64,000 bases of DNA from Agarophyton chilense (taxonomy: Eukaryota; Rhodophyta; Florideophyceae; Gracilariales; Gracilariaceae), in the NCBI GenBank assembly GCA_030374765.1, contig JARGXX010000138.1:868001-932000 (forward strand). Reading direction: 5' to 3'. Position 1 is the stretch's first letter. Each line of letters opens with the position of its first letter. The notes beneath the pieces were generated by a model, which saw nothing but the letters and a program-made list of their open reading frames with translations, did no database searches and was not told the origin of the DNA. Both the position numbers and the translations under genes were made by a program. Below are positions 55,032 to 64,000 of the stretch, in pieces.

Positions 55032-58000
55032 TCCTTCGACAACCCGCAAGTTCCGACTGGCAACAACTCGTCCAACTCGTCCAATCAGTCTAACAACCGA
55101 GGAGCAGCCTCTGGCTCGTCTTCTGTATCTGCTGCATCGTCCTCGAATGCCTCCAAACAACAAACTCTTTCCTTCAACATGGCCACTTTTGATGGATCAA
55201 CGGAGTCACCGATGCACTTTGGACCTCTCTTGGACAGTGGCGCTCCATACTCGGCAATCGGTATGGTCGAGCTCAACATGCTCGCTGACCACTCTGGCTT
55301 GCAAACCGACCCCGCTCTTGACCCGATTCCTGCCGCACTTTCTGGATACACTTCCTTGCAATATGGCACTGGAAACCACGCCAGCCAACCGCGAGATATT
55401 CTTGGGTCGATTTTTCTTACGGCCAACACCGACAACGGTAACCAAGTTCGAATCAGGAACTTGGTGCTTGACGGCTCGTCTCAATGGGTCGTCGGGCGAA
55501 ATGTGACAAGCAAGGCAAACATCGAAAACATCGGCCGGAATGCATTGGTCCTGGCTGCAAATGGCAAAGAAGATTTCATCTCGATTGTGAATCACAACTT
55601 TCTTGACTTCATCAAGCTCGAGTGTTTTTTTCCGACTATGCCATCAGCTAACATTAACACTGGATCGACACTCTCATGCATGTCTGCGGTTTCCCTCGAT
55701 CTGTCACCGTGGACTGAGGTCAAGAGTGTAATCGACAAGATCCATAAGCATGTGTGTGGACATGCCGCCTTTTCCGACTACAAGCTTCTGCTCGAACGTA
55801 ATGGTCTGTGGAACGATGTTGTGTCTGGCTACCTTACTGAAGTTGTCAACGCTTGCACCGCCTGTCGGTCAACCTCTCCTCCAGCTCCGTCCCGGAAAGT
55901 TTCTGTCAGCTCTTTGTCGAAAGAGTTCAACGAAGTGCTATCTGTTGATCACTTCTTCCTCGAAGGCCTGTGTGTCCTTCATTTGATGGATGTGTCCTCG
56001 CGCTACTCCGTCGCGTATGTTGTCAGTACAACTGCCCTTCATGAAGCTGTAATCGGCTTCGAAGCAACCTGGGTAGCGCAGTTCTGGTATCCTGACTCAA
56101 TCATTGGTGACAAAGCATTCAACACCGGCGCATTCAAAGACTATGCTGATGCACTCAGCATCCCCATCAAGACAGTTCCGCCTCGTCGGCATTACAAGAA
56201 CGCCATCGAATCTAAGCACAACATTATTCGGTCCTTCTTTCTCCGTCTCAAAGAAGGTAGTGGTGATGAGTTCGATGCTGTCCTTGCTGCATACAAATCT
56301 GTGTCGATCTCAAACGACCTTTATGGTAACGATACCATGTCAGCATTTGAACTGGCGAAAGGGTTTACAAAGCCAGTCAATTCAAAGCCTGCTGAACTTT
56401 GTGTCCCCATCGATGTCATTGATGCCCGTGAACAGCTCCAAGCTCGTCCCAAGCTGGCACTCATTATGCTCTCTAAAGCACTCACCGAAGCACCAATCGC
56501 CATTGGCGACTCCGTGGAAATTTTCCAGAAGAAAGAGAAAGAGAAGCGTGGCAAATGGTCCCAACCTAAGACTGTGCTCTCGGTCGATCTTCCTGCCCGC
56601 TCCATCACCGTTCCCGGTGCAAACGGCCGATGTCTCACTGTAGCCTTTGAAGATACTCGACCCGCCATGTCTCCACTTTGTTTTGCACAGCTCGTTCAAG
56701 AAGGGATTGACTCCCTTGACGCCTCACTTTCTGACCTTCTCGGTGATATCCCCCCAACTGATCACACGGATGACCGCGACGAATCAAACCTACTGGTCCA
56801 CGACCGTGACGACCAAGGCAACTTTTCTGATGACGGTAACAATGGACCTGCAGTTGGTGATCGTCTTGATATACTCTGGGATGAAAACAATGTTTTTTAC
56901 CCTGGTGTTGTTCACTCGCAAGCAGATAACGGTACCATGACCATTCATTATGACAATGGTGAAGTCGAAGCAGACTTAGATATGACAACCGTGCATTGGA
57001 ATCACTCCGAGCCCACTTCGCTTGCTGCTGCAAGCAGCAGTCTGTCCGGTAGAAATTTGCAAGTCACAAGCACTGAAGCCGCTGTTCTATCCTCCATGCT
57101 CGAACACTTCGGCAACAAACCATTCTTGCGCCATCAAGCCCAAGGATTCGACCAGTCTCCTCTCGTCAACGCGTACGCACGTGAAGAAGAAACTTTCCTA
57201 AAGACGGCACGCCCCGTCTATCACCGCGACGTTCCCCTTGGTGCCAAAGTCATTAGCAGCCACACACTGTACAAACTGAAGCACAACGACGATAACAGTT
57301 TGAAACTGAAGGCGCGCATCGCACCTCATGGCAACGAAGACGCACTCAAGAATGTCCTGAGTACTGACTGCTCTACGTGCCCGCCAACCGGTCTGCGCGT
57401 ACTAGAGTCTATTGCTTCTCTGTTCGGTTGGAAATTGTACAAGGCCGATGTCAAAGCCGCCTTTTTACAAACCGGCGCAGCTCAGGGTGATGTTTACGTT
57501 CGCCCGCCGAAAGAAAGCGCTATGAAGTCCTCCAATGTTTGGCTCTTGCTCACTGCAGCCTATGGTTTGGTCAACGCAAATGCAAAATGGCAAAGTCAGT
57601 CCGATGCAGTAATGATAGACCTCGGTCTAACACAGTCCAAGTTTATCCCGCAACTCTTCTACAAGAAAAGGGATGGTAAGCTAACACTGCTCGTGGCAAA
57701 AATTGTGGATGACCTCAAAGCTGCCGGTACTGAGGACAACGCTCTCCGCTTTCTAGAAGAATTTGACAAGAAGATCAAGTTTGGCGAAATCAACAGCGGC
57801 CCTGGGAAACTCCGCTATTTCGGCATCAACACAGTGCAATATGATGACTTTTCGATTGAAACCAACGCAGAAGACAAGCTTAACGCTCTTTCTGAATATT
57901 CTCTCACCCGCATTCGCCGAAAGCAGTCCGAAGACCCGATGAACAAGTAGAGAAGTCAGCCTTTTCTTCAACCAATAGCTCGATCGGATGGATTGGCACC

Positions 58001-58699
58001 GCTGCTACACCTTTCTATTCATTTTGTGCGAGCTACCTCCAGCAAAATGCACCCGAACTCAAAGTCTCACACCTCGTCGAGCATGCCTCAATCGTTCAAA
58101 AGCTCAAGAAACTTGGCACTGTGATTGCCTTTCCACGCCCTTTGCATTACAAAGCCTACGAGCTCTCTGTTCTAGTTTTTGCTGATGCATCGCGCATTGA
58201 CGACGTCGGCCAACTCGGCATTGTTATTGGTTTACTCCTTGGTCCGATTCAGAAGGACGCGATCTACCATGTTGTATCCTGGGTTTCCCACAAATCCAAA
58301 CGCCCAGTTAAGAGCATCCCTGCTGCTGAAATCTTTGCCGCCGCCGAAGGAATTGACGATGGAAAGATTATCTGCAATGCCTACAACGAACTGCTTCCTA
58401 CCCGTGTACGTCTACGCCTCTGTGTCGATTCGAAAGATCTGTTCAGTTCTCTTTCGACGCAAAAGAACTCTATCGACAAGTCAATTCGAGGAGACGTCAA
58501 CTCGCTTCTCTACGAGTTTCAGACTGGAGCAGTGGATAGTATTTCCTGGATACTTGGGACTACGAACTTAGCTGATCCGCTAACGAAGCGCGACAGCCCT
58601 CTTACACAAGCATTGCAGTTGACTCTTTTCCTTGGCCAGCTTTCCATCGACTTCACTGCAGTTGCTGAGACCAAGGCGACAGAAAAGAACTTCGGCTGA
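55032..58699 (+). pseudogene. Copia pol (PR-INT-Tudor-like-RT-RNase H), one frameshift
   Basis: Same frame as gag to TAG 57948, then frame +2 from about 57954 to 58699. Protease: LLDSGAPYSAIG. Integrase: HKHVCGH ... ACTACRS zinc domain; catalytic triad in LSVDHFFLE, IIGDKAFNTG and NAIESKHNII (all kept). A Tudor-like module follows at 56853-57003. RT: KLKARIAPHGN, KADVKAAFLQTG, KIVDDLKAAG (Asp pair kept, Tyr replaced by Ile). RNase H: LVFADASRIDD, PAAEIFAAAEGIDD, LCVDSKDLFSSL, TTNLADPLTKR. Enzymes look otherwise complete, so a single-base frameshift is the main lesion. Confidence 0.88.
56853..57003 (+). other. Tudor-like module inside copia pol
   Basis: VGDRLDILWDENNVFYPGVV then a turn and MTIHYDNGEVEADLDMTTVHW. 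The pattern G-D-hydrophobic-W, YPG-V, YDNGE-E is that of Tudor/agenet-type beta-barrels that read methylated residues. It sits after the integrase GPY-like region and before RT. By analogy with the chromodomain of the gypsy elements it may guide integration; this is inference. Confidence 0.6.
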
Positions 58700-58710
58700 A
58701 GAAGGGGCAA

Positions 58711-58937
58711 TATGAATGTTTGAATGTTGCTCTCGTGGACTAGTGAAGTTCACTGTATTTGTATTTGTATTTGTATTTGTATTTGTAATGTATATTCTTG
58801 GCGACTGTTTGTGTAACAAGTTCTCTGACTACAAATACCAGACCGCCGCATTGTAAACGACGGACGAATTCTTGTACTCTGAATACACCCTGCACCTTTC
58901 ACTCAGACTTTCCTGTATCTGACACTGACTATCCTTA
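58711..58937 (+). repeat. Copia 3' LTR
   Basis: 227 bp, with five TATTTG units where the 5' LTR has four; otherwise no difference seen by eye. Preceded by the purine tract GAAGAAGGGGCAA (58698-58710), the likely polypurine tract. Confidence 0.9.
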
Positions 58938-58942
58938 AAGAA

Positions 58943-60060
58943 GGGCATCGTTCTTTGACGCAATAAAAGGAGATTTTTGTTTGGCGAAAGGCGTAAGGGT
59001 AACGTCTCGGCTGGGTAGCCTTCTCGATTGACGAAAAATAAAGAAAGATTCTTGAAATAAACGCCTGGCAAACGTGTGACTGATGTAGACCGACCATTTG
59101 AATCCCATCGGAACGGATGCTTGACATGGGCCAAGAACATCTTCCATATTCAGTTCCACCTGTAAACGAGCTTCGATTTCAGCTCTCAGAGACTTCATGA
59201 TCAGCTTGCAGCTGATTGGGGGAAGTGGAAACAGTTTTGATAGCGATAGTGGTAGGGTAATGTTATGAAACATGTTCGCCACAGCAAAGTAGACTGCTGA
59301 TAAGTTTCCATTCGTACGGATAGATTAGAAGAGCCCAGGATCTGGGAGGGGCGTATGCAGAGGATCTGGAAGGAGTTCGTTCTGAACTCTTGGCCATGAT
59401 ATCAATCGATCTTGATCAGGCGATTTGTTCACGGAAAAAGTGTCATTTGTATTGCAGTCGCCAGTGTAGAGTATGATTCGGGCTCCTGATGTACAATTGA
59501 CCAAGTTAACATCTTGGACTTCTGTAACCGTTCCAGGAGAAGCACTTACTGAGACGTAGACGCATGCAGAATAGGGCTCGGCAACGATGCACGACGTTGA
59601 GCAGCGTTTGTGTCACTGAAGATTTTTTCTTCCAGTATGCGCTGAAAGGCTGATTTTGTTTCGAGAGGGAACAAGTTCTGAATTGTTGATGGAAGCCTAG
59701 ATATCCACTGTTGACAATCGTTTGGATTCGAGGACCGTTTAGGGACAGGAAGGGCAATACGTTGCGAAACGATGCGCTTGAAGATGCCACGAGCAAATGC
59801 GGTATGCGGGTTTTCGAAGTAAAGATAGAGGCCCTCTGAAAAAACCTTAGAAGATGTGAAGATGTAGTTTGGATTTTATTTACTGGTTCGATCAGCAGGC
59901 TGGGACTTTAACAGGGGCATAAGCGTATGATATACTGTGGTCTGTGCTGGGTGAGGGCGAACTTTGCTTCGGTCCGCCGTATTCATTGCGATATTTTCGG
60001 AGGAGGGACCAAGATAGAGATGTGATAGGGCGTGTATCACTGGGTTGACACGAGATGAGA
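58943..60060 (-). pseudogene. DIRS-like RT, N-terminal and palm part (right of copia)
   Basis: Fragments: SSRVNPVIHALSHLYLGPSS (near 60030); ENPHTAFARGIFKRIVSQRI and RILEEKIFSDTNAAQRR (59820-59560, then a stop); MANMFHNITLPLSL, LGPCQASVPMGFKWSVYISH (59282-58943), the latter being the S-VPMGF-S-block of DIRS-like RTs. Stops and frame changes interrupt it. Confidence 0.65.
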
Positions 60061-60120
60061 AAGGATCATTGGAAGGGATATGCGGTATCGGGAATAAGGG
60101 GTAAGAGCGACGGTCTGAAC

Positions 60121-61590
60121 TCAGTTCCGAGTAGTGCGATCCTTGTTGCGTTGTCCAGGTTCGGTTTTTCTGGACTGACGATACGGGCGCACTGGGCGCT
60201 GCCTCGATCCCGGGTCTTGTATGGCTTTGATAGCAGTGATCCCTTTCTTCTGCATTGAGATTTTCCTTGTGACAGTATCCTCCAGGGTGCGTGCCCTGAG
60301 TGTTCCTTGGGGAACAGTATCCAATATGTGAACTACTTCCTCCCATGCATATGTTCTGTCGTTCTGCATTCCGGTGGAAAGTGCTTCGTCTACGTGAAGG
60401 ATGGCGTAGAGGCGTCGCAGTGCCACTTCCAGGGATGGTCGGAGCTCTAGAGCGATCTTTGGAGAATCGTGAGTAAGCATCTCGAGATGTACGATGCTTC
60501 CAAGAGTGATTGCTTCCAGTTATGGAGCCATTGGCTGCCCAGTTTCCGTGCGCTTCCAATGCTGGAAGTGATTCTGCAAAAAAGTTGGAATATCGGTTCC
60601 GGAAGGGATAAGTAGGGAGAATACTGCAGGCCCCATTAGCTCCTCCATCTTGAGAGTGGTGGAGGTTATCCCCTTTCCCGGGTAATGATTGAGAGCAGCG
60701 TCATGGGAAGATGTCAGACCGAAGGAAAAGTTCTTAGGGGTTATGACTTGCTTCCTTTTTTTGGGACGCGCTTCATCCTCGTCGTCGGAATAGTCCAAGG
60801 CACTTCGAATGTGCTGGGGTTGTGGTTGGTGAGAGTGGAGCGCAAGGAGACCGGGAATCGGGTTGGGGGTTGAGTGAGTGGCTCGGTGTGTTGTGGTATT
60901 TAGTCCATGGGCGCGCTGCACAGAGGACGGGGGATGCACTTGGCGGTAGGCTCCAAAAAGCCAAGAGATAGCGATTGATGCTGCTTCAAAGGGGTTGGCT
61001 TCCGGGATCGACCGAGGCTCCAGACTGCTATCGATGTTTATGGCCGAGTTCATTAGCTTCCGTAGTTGTTGCGGATCGTCTTGAGCGAGTTTTAGGACAT
61101 CTGAAGGTGTAAGCTTCATTAACTTCTCAAGATTCGTACTGTCTTCAGAACTGTGGAATGTCTGGTTTGAGATTTCGATTTCACGAAGTCTAAATATATC
61201 AGCAAGAAGCTGTTCCTTGGACGGGAATGGTCCAAGGCTCGTTCGAATATTGGCAGGCGCTGATTGGGATATGGAGCGCAGTTGTGCTGTTGAAATGCTC
61301 GATAGAAAGAAAACGGGATTATGGGATCGCAGGTCTCCGTACTTGGGGAGGGGGGACGGGAAGGCTGTCGGAGGGTCATCATATACTGGAACAGCTTGAA
61401 ACGCGGGCATAAGCGGTGGTGCAGGATCAGGAGCACTCTTACCAGTCTGCTGGTTGGTATTGTGAGGAAGATGCAGCGACGGTGCGGCCTGCTGAATCTG
61501 CGAATTCAAGTTGGTTTCCATCTTGCGCCGGAGTGTGATCGAAGTACTTGATCTACCAAATGGTAAAATGGTTCGAGTGGGACAGTGCAT
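60121..61590 (-). pseudogene. DIRS-like gag ORF
   Basis: One frame over 490 codons with a single TAA near 60520 (ETGQPMAP*LEAITLG). It is Pro/Ser/Gln-rich with a likely capsid-like helical region (LREIEISNQTFH, LMKLTPSDVLKLAQDDPQQL), an acidic-basic motif DYSDDEDEARPKKRKQ resembling a nuclear localisation signal, and a basic C-terminus (SRQRPVRPYRQSRKTEPGQR). No zinc knuckle. Identity as gag rests on position before RT and on composition. Confidence 0.55.
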
Positions 61591-61785
61591 GGAGAGTTTA
61601 AATAGTCTCAGAAAGGGAAGAAGGATGAATTTGTTCCTGCCAGATGTAACTGTTGTTGTTACCGTTGGAGCAAAGCACGGAGTAGTAGAAGTTAGTCAAG
61701 TGAGATGGGAAGCAGAACATAGTGCAACGTACTGAACGGACACTCAAATGCGTTTCAGAAAGTCGTTCAGTGATCGAGCGCTTCT

Positions 61786-62565
61786 TCAGATGTGGTTCTG
61801 CTGATCAACAGATACTCCAAGGTTCATGATACAAGACTTTGCGGTGTCGACGTAGTAGCGCAAGGACTTCAGTGACTTCCAGCGCCCATTGATTGCAATT
61901 TGCTGTACAGGAAAACCTTAAATGTAATCTTCGGTGGCCTTGCCGATTCGCGCGGAGTGGGTGGTGAAATTTGCGTTACAGATCTTGAAGGAGAAGGCAG
62001 CTTTTTTATTGCTTTCTCGCAGACTTTGTTTCGCAACTTTGGGGAGGACCGGATCTGAAAAGGGTTTGCTAGGCGATAAGAAGTTTAGAATTTGATAACA
62101 TCAGCATCACGAATCGGAACAAACTGCAAACGACCCGTTTCTTGACGTTTTCGCATCGCGAATGTTTACGTCTGCTACTTCTGATACATAAGCGGATAGT
62201 TTAACGTCTCCAGGAAGTGCAATCTTTTCCCAAAGTAACTTCAGAGCTTCTAATAAGCGCAGGTAGGCGCTGTGCGATATTAGAAAAACAGCAGCAGATT
62301 CACAGTTGCTTTGATTTAGAGAGAACCATAAGAATAGAATGGTCATTTGCTTTGAAAGAGGTGCCGAAGAACAGGATGGCTTCATGTACTTCCATCCCGA
62401 GAAGTACCTGCGCAACAGTGAGAATTCGTGCTTAAGCGATGGAAGCATTAAAAGTAACATGCTAATTAGGTTGGCCGTTTCCTGTCGCTTCCCGGGCCTG
62501 GGATCTTTCATGAACTTCTTTTGGATGTAAATAGAGATTCGTTGATCAAACCCCAGGTTTATCAC
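61786..62565 (-). pseudogene. Tyrosine recombinase
   Basis: The C-terminal catalytic block reads THSARIGKATEDYI, a TAA, GFPVQQIAINGRWKSLKS and LRYYVDTAKS (61990-61801): H-x-x-R, the G-R-W in place of the second His, and the Tyr nucleophile, in the spacing of DIRS/Crypton-type recombinases. The N-terminal part (62565-62107, MINLGFDQRISIYIQKKFMK) is open for 152 codons and includes a degenerate first-Arg region. At least one frameshift separates the two. The enzyme would integrate the circular DNA product of reverse transcription. Confidence 0.7.
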
Positions 62566-64000
62566 GTTACCTGTTCTTTAAGAGTCACGAAATCTAGCTA
62601 GCGCAGTTGAATTTTTATGTTACGTTGAGGGATTGATTCTAGTGGCCATCAGCGGATTTTCTTCAAAGAAGTGGTATTCACGAACAAAAATGCAACAATC
62701 CGTTGTGGTTCTGATAAACGATGCAGTGGAAAGGGAAAACAGAGACGAGTAACCGATTTTGGCGCTTTAATCGGATCGTTGGAAAGTAGCAAGAGTTGCC
62801 TTTTGGCCAGTGTGATGAAGGAGTTGAGTTGTTGGAGACAAACAGGTACGATGTGGACTGTTCTGATAGAAATGCAGCATAGAGGGGGTGCACGGGGATA
62901 GGTTTGTTCTTGGTCCGTTCATAATAAAAACAACAGAGGTAGAACAAACAAAGCCAAATATCGGCTGCCCAAGATCCGATGTGTCGACTTCTCGGCGTGG
63001 CCAACTTGCGATCCTGAACAAGTCGACGGCGGATTCTTGGGCCGGCTAGTATCCCAATCGCGTAAATAAATATACTTCCACGGCGCGCTCGAAAAGCCAA
63101 CAATGTAAGTAATGCTCAATGAAAGAACATTTGAGACATCCAAGACACTGCTGTGATTGCTAGACAGGATTTTCATAATGTTATTGCGTCAAGTGTCGTT
63201 ATGGCATGATGCGTTGTTAGAACTTATGAGATACAAAAAGACGAATGTACAAATAGATTACACAGTTAATGTTTACCAAAAAGAGATAGAGCCCCGAAGA
63301 GACACAAGTCAATGACTTCAAACGTCGGCTTGGACGCTCATTTTTTGCGTACAATATTGAATATTCCTTTTGACATTGCTGCAGGGAAGGTATATAACTG
63401 TCGTAGATCAGCACTTCAGTAGTTTTATAGGCCACACGCTAGTTCAGAGTACCAAATCGGAGTACTCGTGCACGATCTATGTTCTCCTTCTCTGTTACTT
63501 TAGGACCAGGTGTCCGGAGTAGTCAGCAGTTGGACTGCTATTCGCTTTCGTTATATCAACGCATCCACCCGGAGTAATCGCCGAAAATATCGATTGTCTG
63601 TTGTACAAAAAGGTGTTTATTGTGTCTCCCCTGGTCTCATTTCTAGCAAACTACAGACTTCTGATGGATCTATAGTCTAAATAGTCTAAACAGCTTTCAT
63701 ATAGCAAACAGACTGTTCTTAATTCTTGAGAATTGGTTACTGTGACTTTGTGGTCTCGAAAAACTACAAATAGTTGAGATTTCTCCAGAGGGCGGTACTC
63801 ATCGGCCAGCCTCGTCGTTCCTACACACCAATTTGCGGCCATATTCTTTGCTTTTGTTTGATACTAGTAGGTATATACACTAAATCTCGTCTTAACCCTG
63901 CCGACATTTCATCTTGGCTCAAATAGGTGTAGAAGCATCTGGAGGTTTCTTGGAAACAACTAGAACTATTATCTTCCACAAAGATCTAGAACCTTCTATA
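62566..64000. other. Right-end stretch, no gene recognised
   Basis: Short ORFs on both strands (best: 62678-63103 minus, 141 codons, no recognisable motif). It could hold the 5' end of the DIRS-like element. Confidence 0.35.

Larger units (their letters stand above)
53957..58942 (+). mobile_element. Ty1/copia retrotransposon, near-intact, nested in the DIRS-like RT
   Basis: LTRs 53962-54182 and 58711-58937 flanked by the 5-bp duplication AAGAA (53957-53961, 58938-58942). Gag 54186-55031, pol 55032-58699. LTRs appear identical except for one extra TATTTG unit on the right, so insertion is recent. Domain order PR-INT-RT-RH defines Ty1/copia. Only one in-frame TAG and one frameshift near 57930-57953 break the coding region. 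Confidence 0.93.
52995..62565 (-). mobile_element. DIRS/Ngaro-like tyrosine-recombinase retroelement, split by a copia insertion
   Basis: Minus-strand order: tyrosine recombinase (62565-61786), gag-like ORF (61590-60121), RT (about 60060-58943, continued at 53956-53552) and RNase H (53504-52995). The RT is interrupted by the copia element 53962-58937. Retroelements with a tyrosine recombinase in place of an integrase are the DIRS order. In the order usual for that group the recombinase comes last, so either the copy is circularly permuted or the recombinase belongs to a neighbouring copy. Confidence 0.65.

Noticed and set aside
62678..63103. 141-codon minus ORF near the right edge
   Set aside because: No recognisable motif, and the surrounding sequence shows no coding features.

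Overview
The window reads as nuclear DNA of a small eukaryote, most likely a unicellular alga (a red alga or a stramenopile would fit; I cannot decide from sequence alone). Reasons: single-exon, GC-rich, closely packed genes with eukaryotic ATG contexts and no Shine-Dalgarno sites, a cytosolic cyclophilin, secreted Cys-rich and Pro/Ser-rich proteins, and a long tract of retrotransposons (Ty3/gypsy chromoviruses, Ty1/copia, a DIRS/Ngaro-like tyrosine-recombinase element) and DNA-transposon relics.

Layout. 1-6.3 kb is a GC-rich gene island: a partial secreted repeat protein (minus strand, from 1144 off the left edge), an ankyrin-repeat tail-anchored protein (1921-2826), a secreted Cys-rich protein (3200-4336), cyclophilin (4706-5206) and a small secreted Cys-rich protein (5299-5778, minus). 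Composition then drops sharply at about 6.3 kb. 6.3-17.1 kb is AT-richer and holds short repeats and two broken DNA-transposon genes (a tnp2-like one on minus at 9.1-14.7 kb, a piggyBac-like one on plus at 16.0-17.1 kb).

17.1-48.3 kb holds three related Ty3/gypsy chromoviruses. E1 (17112-28354, minus) has two 634-bp LTRs, a candidate primer-binding site and a polypurine tract. E2 (about 28355-37.2 kb, plus) abuts the outer end of the E1 LTR. E3 (39011-48.1 kb, plus) abuts a copia reverse-transcriptase relic. All three have the same unusual plan: gag, then pol ending in a chromodomain, then a long extra ORF on the opposite strand, tail to tail with pol. The extra ORFs of the three elements look homologous at protein level. 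I found no described equivalent that I can name, and I regard this as the most interesting feature of the window.

48.9-51.8 kb carries a second gypsy lineage relic and a copia gag relic, both on minus. 53.0-62.6 kb is a DIRS/Ngaro-like element on minus (tyrosine recombinase, gag, RT-RNase H in that 5'-3' order). Its RT is split by a young Ty1/copia element (53962-58937, plus) with near-identical LTRs, a 5-bp target duplication, a gag-TAG-pol arrangement and a Tudor-like module between integrase and RT. 62.6-64 kb shows nothing I can identify.

None of the gypsy or DIRS genes is intact. Decay in E1 is mainly by in-frame stops (10 of 14 are TGA) with the pol frame preserved over 4 kb, which looks like substitution by cytosine deamination. 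The transposon block therefore looks like a silenced, nested insertion zone next to a normal gene island.
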